This document shows, in pieces, positions 1 through 6,023 of a stretch of DNA of 8,278 nt. The notes under the pieces were generated by a model. The model was given only the letters and a program-made list of their open reading frames with translations. It did no database searches and had not been told where the DNA came from. This DNA comes from Dehalococcoidia bacterium (GTDB lineage: Bacteria > Chloroflexota > Dehalococcoidia > UBA2985): the NCBI GenBank assembly GCA_030740415.1, contig JASLXI010000027.1:1-8278 (forward strand), given 5' to 3'. The position numbers and the translations under genes were made by a program. Position 1 is the first letter of the stretch. Each line of letters begins with the position of its first letter.

Positions 1-1015
1 CCACCGTATGGTCAAAATCCTGGCGACTGATTATCCCGTAGTGGCTGTGTAGATAGCGGGTGGGGACCGCGATGTTGATAGTCGGGACACCGCCTCGTGA
101 CTTCTGAATCTCGGCCCCATCCTCGCCGTAGCCATTCAGGACATCGAACTGTATAGGGATTTCCTTCTCCTTAGCGACATCTATAAAGAGGTCCCGCAGC
201 TTTAGATTGGGCAGCATGGAGGCGTCGTGTAGGAAGATGGCCGGGCCTTTTCCTACACGCTCCTGTGACTCCTCTTGTGTGATGCCTGGGTAGTCCCCGG
301 CCACTCCCGACTCTAGGTTGATTCCAATGTCGGGCTCTACGCGGTAGCTGCTCGTGTGGGCACCTCGCAGGCCCACCTCCTCTTGCGCTGTAGCCACCGC
401 GTAGATGGTATTAGGTGGGGATGAGTCCTTGAGGCGTCGCATCCCCTCAACCATGACCGCCAGTCCAACGCGGTCGTCCCAGGCCTTGGCCAGGTAGAGC
501 GAGCCACCGCTGAGCATAGTGAACCGGCTATCTGGCGCAATGGGGTCTCCTGGACGAATACCTAAACGCTCCTCCGCATCCTCAAGGCTGGTGGCGCCCA
601 CATCTATAAACATTTGGTCTCGTTTGAAAACCTGGTTGCGGGCCTCAGCGGTCATGACGTGGACCGTCTTCAACCCCGATACACCGTACACAGGGCCGTT
701 CCTGGTCAGAATAACCCAACGTTGATTGATCAGGGCCTGGTCCAACCATCCGCCGAGGGTCTGGAACCTGACGTAGCCCTCTGCTGTGACGAATTTGACC
801 ATAAGGCCGACCTCATCCATGTGGGCTGCCATCATTATCCGGGGCACATCCCTGTCATCGCCCAGCCTCGCCAAGAGCGATCCCATCCCGTCCGTTTCCA
901 AATGATCGGAAAGGGGAGAGAACTCTCGTTGCATGATTGACCTGACGGGGCCTTCAAACCCTGAAGGGCCATAGGCGTTGGTCAACTCCTCCAGCAGAGA
1001 CTCTATATTGTCCAT
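1..1015 (-). CDS. M42-family metallo-aminopeptidase (partial, carboxyl end outside window)
   Basis: This is a cocatalytic di-metal aminopeptidase of the M42 family (TET / glutamyl aminopeptidase / FrvX-YsdC type), a cytoplasmic enzyme that removes amino-terminal residues from peptides and usually forms a dodecameric shell. The leftward frame is open for 338 codons without a stop. Visible motifs are AHMDEVG (His65 metal ligand, Asp67), KAWDDRVG (bridging Asp180), AQEEVGLRGA (Glu212 catalytic base, Glu213 ligand), NLESGVAGD (Glu235 where some members have Asp; I recall Glu as common here) and RYLHSHYG (His323 ligand). Family length is about 350 residues, so only roughly 10-20 residues are missing. 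The start is set by AAGGGGAG five bases before the ATG. It is divergent from the M16 gene. The family is secure; substrate preference is not visible. Older annotations of this family as 'endoglucanase' are misnomers. Confidence 0.95.
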   Translation of the reverse strand, partial: MDNIESLLEELTNAYGPSGFEGPVRSIMQREFSPLSDHLETDGMGSLLARLGDDRDVPRIMMAAHMDEVGLMVKFVTAEGYVRFQTLGGWLDQALINQRWVILTRNGPVYGVSGLKTVHVMTAEARNQVFKRDQMFIDVGATSLEDAEERLGIRPGDPIAPDSRFTMLSGGSLYLAKAWDDRVGLAVMVEGMRRLKDSSPPNTIYAVATAQEEVGLRGAHTSSYRVEPDIGINLESGVAGDYPGITQEESQERVGKGPAIFLHDASMLPNLKLRDLFIDVAKEKEIPIQFDVLNGYGEDGAEIQKSRGGVPTINIAVPTRYLHSHYGIISRQDFDHTV

Positions 1016-1044
1016 AACTACTCCCCTTAGCTTTATTGCCACGA

Positions 1045-1069
1045 GTGGGTACACCAGTAGCGTACCCAC
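1045..1069. repeat. 8-bp inverted repeat, candidate operator or 5'-UTR hairpin
   Basis: GTGGGTAC (1045-1052) and GTACCCAC (1062-1069) are perfect reverse complements separated by 9 bases. The right arm touches the minus-strand -10 box at 1070-1075, so the dyad covers the expected transcription start of the M42 gene. That placement suits a repressor operator. If transcribed, it could instead be a hairpin near the 5' end of the mRNA, about 30 bases before the start codon. The symmetry is seen directly; the role is inferred. Confidence 0.45.
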
Positions 1070-1075
1070 ATTATA
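1070..1075 (-). promoter_or_regulatory. -10 box for the leftward M42 peptidase gene
   Basis: On the minus strand this reads TATAAT, a perfect sigma-70-type -10 hexamer, 55 bases ahead of the M42 start codon. No good -35 box sits 16-18 bases upstream (the bases there read around CATTTC). A perfect TTGACA does lie upstream but only 5 bases away, too close to pair with this -10. Transcription would start near 1063, inside the adjacent dyad. The hexamer is seen directly; its use as a promoter is inferred. Confidence 0.45.
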
Positions 1076-1122
1076 CAGGCTGTCAAGCATGAGAAATGTC
1101 TTTGCGACTTTCAAGAGGCCCA

Positions 1123-1152
1123 GTGGCAGAACGATCTTGCACAAGCTATAAT
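1123..1152 (+). promoter_or_regulatory. Sigma-70-type promoter for the rightward M16 peptidase gene
   Basis: GTGGCA (1123-1128, four of six matches to TTGACA) is followed after 18 bases by a perfect TATAAT (1147-1152). This predicts a transcript starting near 1159 with a leader of about 50 bases, ending in a GGAG ribosome site before the ATG at 1211. Copies of AAGAGGCC lie just upstream (1113-1120) and just downstream (1170-1177). Confidence 0.55.
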
Positions 1153-1210
1153 CTAGGGAATTCCCCCTTAAGAGGCCTGCTGCGGCTTCGGGAGTAAAAC
1201 CGGAGAATAC

Positions 1211-3868
1211 ATGGAGCCTATCTCTTTCGAAAAAATCACCCTAGACAACGGCCTTGACGTTATCCTTCACCAGGACACCTCTCTGCCCATTGTGGCAGTA
1301 AACGTCTGGTACCACGTGGGCTCCAAAGACGAGGAGCCTGGCAAGACGGGATACGCCCACCTCTTTGAGCACCTCATGTTCGAGGGCTCCAAGAACCACA
1401 ACATTGGCTATTTTGAACCCCTGCAAGAGGTAGGGGCTATCCTGAATGGCTCCACCACCCCCGACAGGACAAACTACTGGGAAAACCTCCCGTCCAACTA
1501 TCTGGAACTGGCTCTTTGGCTTGAATCGGACAGAATGGGATTTCTGCTGGACGCCCTGGACCAACGCAGGTTCGATATCCAGCGAGATGTGGTAAAGAAC
1601 GAACGGCGTCAGAGCTATGAAAACCGCCCATATGGCGTGTCCTCAATTCATCTTCAGGAGGCTACATATCCCCTGCCTCATCCCTATCATTGGCCTACCA
1701 TCGGGTTCCATGAAGACCTAGACGCAGCGACCCTGGACGACGCGAAGGCTTTCTTTCAGAAATTCTACACTCCTTCCAACGCCAGTCTGGCCATCGCGGG
1801 TGATTTCCAGTTGGAGGCAACCAGGGCAATGGTGGAGCGCTACTTTGGAGACCTGGAGCCAGGTTCCGCTCTCCCTCGCGCAATGCGTACCGACTCCCCT
1901 CTCCAGGGCAGCGTGAGACTCACACTGCATGATAGGGTGCTTCTTCCTCGCTTGTCCCTGGTGTGGCCTACGATACCAAAATTCCATCAGGATGAAGCCC
2001 CTCTTTCGATCCTGGCTTTTATACTGGGAAGTGGTAAAAGCTCTCGGCTGCACCGTTCTTTGGTGTACGAGCACCGGATTGCTCAGAGTGTGAGCGTTGG
2101 CCATGGACCCGCGGAGATAACAGGGGACTTTCACGTGGAAGTGACGGCCGCCACGGGGCATACAGCTGCAGAGGTAGAGGAGACGGTCCTCATTGAGTTA
2201 CAAAGGATTCGTGATAATCCCCCTCTACCCGAGGAGTTAGTGCGGACCAAAAACCGCCTTGAGTGGCAGCAGGTCCGGCTGATGGCCAGCATCGGCGGCT
2301 TCGGAGGCAGGGCAAACAGACTCAACTCCTTCAATGTTTTTGCAGGGGATCCCGGGCTGATAAACAGTGACTTGGGACGCTATCTGGCGGTCCAGCCAGA
2401 TGACGTAAGCCGTGTGGCCCACGAGTATCTTAGAGAGCGCCAAGTACAGATGGTAGTGCTTCCAGAGCCCTCTCGAAGTCACGCCAGTACCGTCATTGAC
2501 CGCACCATCCGGCCGTCTCCCGCAGCGCCTCGACCCTTTGAGCCTCCCGTTCCACAGCGTCAGCGTTTAGCCAATGGCCTTGACGTACTGGTGGTGGAGA
2601 AGCGAGGAATTCCCGCGGAAGCGTTCGGGCTGCTTCTGGATACGGGTGGTGTCAAGGACCCCGTATCCCTGCCGGGGTTGTCCGCCTTCGCCACGGCCAT
2701 GCTCCAGGAGGGGACGACCAGCCGCTCCAGTGAACAGATTGCCGACGAATTCGAGTTCATGGGTAGTCAGCTTGCCGGAGTGAACGGAAGGGAGCGGACC
2801 GTACTGGCTGCCGAGGTCCTGACGCGGTACCTTCCCAAGGCTATGGACTTGGTAGCAGATGTTGCACAGAATGCCATCTTTGCTGAAGAGGAGATAGCTC
2901 GGCTGCGGAGTGAGAGACTGACGTCTCTGCGGCGTATGAGGGACGACCCCACGGCCCTGGCTGGTCGCCTAGCATCAGGTCTCATCTACGGGAGAGAAAG
3001 TTCGTATGGCCACCCCCTCAACGGCACAGAGGATGCCCTTGAGTCCCTCTCTCGGGAGGACCTAGTTGACTTCTTCCGTGGAAACTACAATCCGGAGAAC
3101 GCCACCCTCGTGGCAGTGGGAGATGTCTCTTTGGAAGAGGTCATGAGACTGGCGGAGGAGTATCTGGGAAACTGGAAGGCCAAAGGTGTACGGTCGGAGA
3201 CCCTGGAAGAGGGCACGAACGGCTCGGGCCCCACTTCCACCATCCTGTATCTGATGGACAATCCTAGAGCTGCCCAATCGGTGATTCGGTTCGGCCTTGC
3301 CGGAGTACCGCGTCAGCATCCAGACTACGCTGCTCTGACTTTGCTGAACCACCTGTTTGGAGGCCAGTTCACGGCCCGGCTGAACCTCAACTTGCGCCAG
3401 GACAAAGGGTACAGCTATGGCTATCGCTCCTGGATAGAGTGGCACCGTCAGTCATCATTGTTTATGGCAGGCGGTGGCGTTCAGACAGACGTGACCAAGG
3501 AGGCGGTGCAGGAGACCTTGCAGGAATTCCACGACATTGGGGGAGGCAAGCCTGTGACTGAGGTGGAGTTTGAGGCAGCCAAGGCCGCGCTGTTGCGCCA
3601 GCTTCCCTCGTCCTTCGAAAATTCCTGGCAGGTGCTGGAGGAGCTGGTCCCGTTGGTGTCCTTCAACCTTCCAGACGACTATTACCGCACCTTCCCCGCA
3701 AGAATCGAGGCAGTCCCTCTGGAGGACGTGAGACGTGTGGCCCGGGAACGTATAGACAACAATCGTCTGATGCTGTTGGTGGTCGGGGACCGGGAAGTGA
3801 TAGAGCCAGGCCTGCGGGAGATAGGTCTCCCGGTATCCCTGATAGACCACGAAGGCCAGGAGATTTAG
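1211..3868 (+). CDS. M16-family zinc metallopeptidase, two fused M16 halves
   Basis: This is an 885-residue inverzincin (M16, pitrilysin/insulinase-like) peptidase that would close a chamber around oligopeptides or small proteins and cut them. The amino half (about 1-420) carries the inverted zinc site HLFEH (His50, Glu53 catalytic, His54) and the third ligand Glu131 in KNERRQ, exactly 76 residues after the second His. The M16 carboxyl lobe of that half contains FYTPSNASLAIAGD. The second half starts near residue 443 (PVPQRQRLANGLDV) and has no HxxEH; the equivalent stretch is around LSAFATAMLQEG, so it is the non-catalytic partner. GYSYGYRSW (733-741) matches the conserved substrate-contact region of the second half. 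There is no signal peptide or membrane segment, so it is probably cytoplasmic. Many bacteria split these halves into two ~420-residue genes; here they are fused. The start is supported by GGAG six bases before the ATG. The stop is TAG. Confidence 0.95.
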   Translation: MEPISFEKITLDNGLDVILHQDTSLPIVAVNVWYHVGSKDEEPGKTGYAHLFEHLMFEGSKNHNIGYFEPLQEVGAILNGSTTPDRTNYWENLPSNYLELALWLESDRMGFLLDALDQRRFDIQRDVVKNERRQSYENRPYGVSSIHLQEATYPLPHPYHWPTIGFHEDLDAATLDDAKAFFQKFYTPSNASLAIAGDFQLEATRAMVERYFGDLEPGSALPRAMRTDSPLQGSVRLTLHDRVLLPRLSLVWPTIPKFHQDEAPLSILAFILGSGKSSRLHRSLVYEHRIAQSVSVGHGPAEITGDFHVEVTAATGHTAAEVEETVLIELQRIRDNPPLPEELVRTKNRLEWQQVRLMASIGGFGGRANRLNSFNVFAGDPGLINSDLGRYLAVQPDDVSRVAHEYLRERQVQMVVLPEPSRSHASTVIDRTIRPSPAAPRPFEPPVPQRQRLANGLDVLVVEKRGIPAEAFGLLLDTGGVKDPVSLPGLSAFATAMLQEGTTSRSSEQIADEFEFMGSQLAGVNGRERTVLAAEVLTRYLPKAMDLVADVAQNAIFAEEEIARLRSERLTSLRRMRDDPTALAGRLASGLIYGRESSYGHPLNGTEDALESLSREDLVDFFRGNYNPENATLVAVGDVSLEEVMRLAEEYLGNWKAKGVRSETLEEGTNGSGPTSTILYLMDNPRAAQSVIRFGLAGVPRQHPDYAALTLLNHLFGGQFTARLNLNLRQDKGYSYGYRSWIEWHRQSSLFMAGGGVQTDVTKEAVQETLQEFHDIGGGKPVTEVEFEAAKAALLRQLPSSFENSWQVLEELVPLVSFNLPDDYYRTFPARIEAVPLEDVRRVARERIDNNRLMLLVVGDREVIEPGLREIGLPVSLIDHEGQEI

Positions 3869-3897
3869 AGGAATCGAAGAGGACTCAAAAGGGGAAC

Positions 3898-3957
3898 ATG
3901 CACTCGAAATTCAATTATCCGGGCATGAATTGTAGGCTTGTAACTCGATGGGGGTAA
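3898..3957 (+). CDS. Possible 19-codon leader peptide overlapping the exchanger start
   Basis: ATG at 3898 is preceded by AAAAGGGGAAC, a purine-rich ribosome site with a rather short spacer. The frame encodes 19 residues beginning MHSKFNYPGMN and ends with TAA at 3955-3957, ten bases past the ATG of the exchanger gene, which is in another frame. The exchanger ATG has no clear SD site of its own, so ribosomes finishing this short frame could re-initiate there. The peptide has no recognisable family and the frame could be chance. Confidence 0.25.
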   Translation: MHSKFNYPGMNCRLVTRWG

Positions 3958-4943
3958 GTCTTTCCATAGCCATTGGGTTATTCTCCCTGGCTTCCGTGTC
4001 CGTAGTCGTGGCAGCTATTTTCCTGACCACTGCTGCTGACATCATCGCATCCAGGATGGGCTTGGGACGTCTCTGGGTAGGCTCTCTGCTCCTAGCCGGG
4101 GCCACATCTCTGCCTGAATTGGCGACTGCTACAGCTGCAGCTCTGGCAGGCTCTGCTGACCTGGCCGCTGGCAATATGTTTGGGGCTAACATGCTCAACA
4201 TGAGCAACCTGGCTATCCTACTGGCACTATTTGGAGGGCGTCAGATCTTTCAGCAGGTGGCTTCCCAGCAAGCGTTGGTAGCAGCGACTGCCTTCGCTCT
4301 AACAGCCCTGGCTGCGCTGTTCGCTATTTCGAAAGCGGACGTAACATTGCTGGAGGTGGCTATTCCAGGGGTGGTCATCGTCGGCACCTACGTGGTGCTA
4401 TCGGGTGTTCTGCGTCGGTTTAGCATAGGCATAGAGGAGGAGTCCCATGAGGAAGAACCTTCTCACTCCCTGAGATGGGCCTGGGTGGTGTTTGCATCCT
4501 GTGCGTCAGCAATTTTCGTGGCCGGCCCCCTTCTGGCTATCACCGCCGATCGCATTGCCGAACTGACAGGCATTGGAGCAAGCTTCATTGGTGTACTTGC
4601 TCTCGCTCTGGTGACCACCCTACCAGAACTAACCACCACCTTCACCGCCTTCCGGATAGGGGCGCCTGATATGGCCATAGCCAATATGTACGGTACAAAC
4701 TCCTTCAACATCGCCGCCCTAGGCGTGGCGTCCCTGTTCTACCCTGGCGGCTCTCTCTTTGCTGACGTCGGCTCTAGTAGCATCAGCGCAGGGCTGTTCG
4801 CCGTTCTTCTGATGGGTCTGGGCATGCTTCAATTGCTGAGGCGACGTCCATTGACGAACTTTTCCTTCACTACCCCCACTCCGCCCATGTTTGTAGGGCT
4901 TTATATTCTTGGACTTTTCATCGTATTCCGGCTGGCATCGTAA
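3948..4943 (+). CDS. CaCA-family sodium/calcium (cation) exchanger membrane protein
   Basis: This is a 331-residue polytopic inner-membrane protein of the Ca2+/cation antiporter family (NCX / YrbG-like), expected to extrude Ca2+ or a related cation against Na+ or H+. Both signature alpha repeats are visible. Alpha-1 has GATSLPELATA (51-61, Glu57) and GNMFGANMLNM (75-85). Alpha-2 has ALVTTLPELTTT (220-231, Glu227) and ANMYGTNSFNI (245-255). The two glutamates correspond to the ion-binding pair of the family. About ten hydrophobic segments are seen, split by an acidic loop (IEEESHEEE, about 162-170) between the two five-helix halves. The alpha-2 motif begins LVTTLPE rather than the commoner G(T/S)SLPE. 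The ATG at 3948 is the first start after an in-frame TAG twelve bases upstream, but it lacks a clear SD site. The gene lies 79 bp after the M16 peptidase on the same strand and may share its transcript. The transported ion cannot be told from sequence alone. Confidence 0.9.
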   Translation: MGVSLSIAIGLFSLASVSVVVAAIFLTTAADIIASRMGLGRLWVGSLLLAGATSLPELATATAAALAGSADLAAGNMFGANMLNMSNLAILLALFGGRQIFQQVASQQALVAATAFALTALAALFAISKADVTLLEVAIPGVVIVGTYVVLSGVLRRFSIGIEEESHEEEPSHSLRWAWVVFASCASAIFVAGPLLAITADRIAELTGIGASFIGVLALALVTTLPELTTTFTAFRIGAPDMAIANMYGTNSFNIAALGVASLFYPGGSLFADVGSSSISAGLFAVLLMGLGMLQLLRRRPLTNFSFTTPTPPMFVGLYILGLFIVFRLAS

Positions 4944-4944
4944 C

Positions 4945-4981
4945 AGGCAACAAAGGGTCACGTTGCCTTAGGTAGCTAAGG
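4945..4981 (+). terminator. Two overlapping inverted repeats right after the exchanger stop
   Basis: AGGCAAC (4945-4951) pairs with GTTGCCT (4962-4968) across a 10-base loop. CCTTAG (4966-4971) pairs with CTAAGG (4976-4981) across a 4-base loop. The hairpins share bases 4966-4968, so they compete. They start two bases after the stop codon, where a terminator is expected, but no run of T follows, so a classical intrinsic terminator is not shown. They may instead protect the mRNA 3' end. Confidence 0.35.
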
Positions 4982-5432
4982 TGCACACCCTGCGCACAAA
5001 GGCCCGCGTATCTTGGACACACTCCTTTGCTCGCTGGGCTCCTGCGCTTTGTTCTTGGGACACATTGCTTCCTTCTGGCAGGGTACTCTACCCCTCCTAA
5101 GGAGCCTTCACCATCTCTCAACCGCTTCGATAACTCAGACCCTAAATGCGTCCCATTCTCGCTGACGTTTTGCAGTCCTAGCTCGTACCTGCTCCATCGA
5201 GGAATCCCGCAAACTGGATCACTGCCTAAGAAAATGCCTGAAGGGTAGCACTACTGAGATTCTCAGCTCTTAGGTGACGTTGGAATGAGGCCGGGCTTGC
5301 CTGTACTTCGTTCGTGACAGTATACTGGGACTGGGATTGACGCATGACAGACCTCCAAGAACAGCGATTGAGCTCTAGAGGTGGTATGCCTCAACCTCCA
5401 GACACTTATACGGTCTCAATAGGCCCAATAGT
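4982..5432. other. Gene-free stretch before the tRNA pair
   Basis: I see no supportable protein or RNA gene here. Open frames are short (the longest about 73 codons), lack a good ribosome site and have no recognisable protein character. There is a small hairpin, CTGAG-ATT-CTCAG (5254-5266), and a candidate promoter for the tRNAs near 5297-5326. The stretch may be a decayed gene too old to recognise. Confidence 0.5.
5297..5326 (+). promoter_or_regulatory. Candidate promoter for the tRNA-Val / tRNA-Leu transcript
   Basis: TTGCCT (5297-5302, four of six -35 matches) is followed after 18 bases by TATACT (5321-5326, five of six -10 matches). A start near 5333 would give a leader of about 100 bases before tRNA-Val, long for a tRNA operon. 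No better pair was found closer; TATACG at 5407-5412 has no -35 box at the right distance. Confidence 0.35.
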
Positions 5433-5509
5433 GGGCGGTTAGCTCAGTTGGTTAGAGCGCTTGCTTCACACGCAAGAGGTCACTGGTTCAAATCCAGTAT
5501 CGCCCACCA
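5433..5509 (+). tRNA. tRNA-Val, anticodon CAC
   Basis: A complete 77-base class I tRNA. The acceptor stem is GGGCGGT with ATCGCCC (one G-T pair). The D arm is TAGCTCAGTTGGTTAGAGC. The anticodon stem CTTGC/GCAAG encloses the loop TTCACAC, with anticodon CAC at 5467-5469, which reads the valine codon GTG. The T arm is ACTGG-TTCAAAT-CCAGT. The discriminator is A and the CCA end is encoded. It is followed 30 bases later by tRNA-Leu, probably in one transcript. Confidence 0.97.
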
Positions 5510-5539
5510 TCAAGAGTGACAATGCTTGGCCCAGATTAT

Positions 5540-5626
5540 GCCGAAGTGGCGGAATGGCAGACGCGCTGCGTTCAGGGCGCAGTGTCCCTTGCGGACGTGG
5601 GAGTTCAAATCTCCCCTTCGGCACCA
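5540..5626 (+). tRNA. tRNA-Leu, anticodon CAG
   Basis: A complete 87-base class II tRNA. The acceptor stem is GCCGAAG with CTTCGGC. The anticodon stem CTGCG/CGCAG holds the loop TTCAGGG, with anticodon CAG at 5573-5575, which reads the leucine codon CTG. The long variable arm folds as GTCC-CTTGC-GGAC. The T arm is GGGAG-TTCAAAT-CTCCC. The discriminator is A and CCA is encoded, immediately followed by a second CCA in the genome. No clear T-rich terminator follows. Confidence 0.97.
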
Positions 5627-5688
5627 CCATCAAATTTGGGCCTGTTTTCGTATCTGCCAAGACATACCTAGCCAATGCCAGATTCCTG

Positions 5689-5707
5689 TTTGCTAATATT
5701 TTGCTAA
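5689..5707. repeat. Direct repeat TTTGCTAA, 11-bp period
   Basis: TTTGCTAA occurs at 5689-5696 and again at 5700-5707, about one helical turn apart, in an AT-rich pocket between tRNA-Leu and the cytochrome remnant. It could be a binding site on one DNA face or chance. Nothing else in the sequence supports a role. Confidence 0.3.
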
Positions 5708-5723
5708 CGTGAGTATCTGATCA

Positions 5724-6023
5724 GTGCTATTAGGTCTTGTCCGCATAGCCTACACAAATGCATCGGGTTGCGCTGTGCCCGGCGAGAAGCCAGACGCACG
5801 TAAAGCTCCCCACATTACTCTGGGCAGCGCACCTAGAAACTGGACGAATACCCAATTTATTAACACGGCACGCACCGGCACCAGTCCCCATGGTAGATTG
5901 ATGCACCCCGCATTCATGCCGTGGTCTTGGTTTACTCAGATGACCGACGACGAATTGGAGGCCTCATAGCAGTATCTTCAATCGTTGCCTGCAAGAGAGC
6001 TCGAGCAATTAAGGAGATCATGA
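5724..6023 (+). pseudogene. Decayed c-type cytochrome, carboxyl-terminal fragment with in-frame TAG
   Basis: The frame shows the end of a small cytochrome c of the kind found with dehydrogenases. NWTNTQFINTARTG, then PHGRLMHP, then MPWSWFTQMTDDELEA match the usual W(T)xxQFIxxxRTGxxPxGR and MPWxxFxQMTDxELxA pattern, where MPW supplies the methionine heme ligand. Directly after DDELEAS the frame meets TAG (5967-5969) and then continues with QYLQSLPA, the expected next helix (normally A-I/L-Y/W-x-YLxSLP). So the TAG probably replaces Tyr or Trp. No CxxCH heme site remains. GCAVPGEKPD (about 5769-5798) might be its relic with Cys-His lost, but this is tentative. No signal peptide or good start is visible. 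The frame finally ends with TGA at 6021-6023, overlapping the hydrolase ATG as ATGA. Identification rests on remembered motif patterns. Confidence 0.6.

Noticed and set aside
1070..1085. Minus-strand TTGACA followed by TATAAT as a consensus promoter.
   Set aside because: Both hexamers are perfect, but only 5 bases separate them instead of 16-18, so they cannot serve as one promoter; only the -10 box was kept.
1241..3850. Several 60-147-codon reverse frames lying inside the M16 peptidase gene.
   Set aside because: They are antisense shadows of a strongly coding, family-matched frame and show no protein features of their own.
5027..5248. A 73-codon forward frame in the gap before the tRNAs.
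   Set aside because: There is no ribosome site, no recognisable protein character and rich Pro/Ser/Cys noise; an opposing frame of similar size overlaps part of it.
5604..5640. tRNA-Leu 3' end as an attachment site for an integrated element covering the decay patch.
   Set aside because: I found no second copy of the tRNA 3' end downstream and no integrase or its remains in the window.
5461..5712. An 83-codon forward frame and a 69-codon reverse frame across the tRNAs (with VTGSNPVSPT and GDTGFEPVTSCV-like text).
   Set aside because: These are well-known false proteins made by translating tRNA T arms and anticodon regions; both tRNAs fold completely.
5921..6019. An extra 33 codons at the front of the intact alpha/beta hydrolase.
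   Set aside because: This part overlaps the cytochrome remnant in another frame and lacks hydrolase character, while AAGGAG directly precedes the ATG at 6020.
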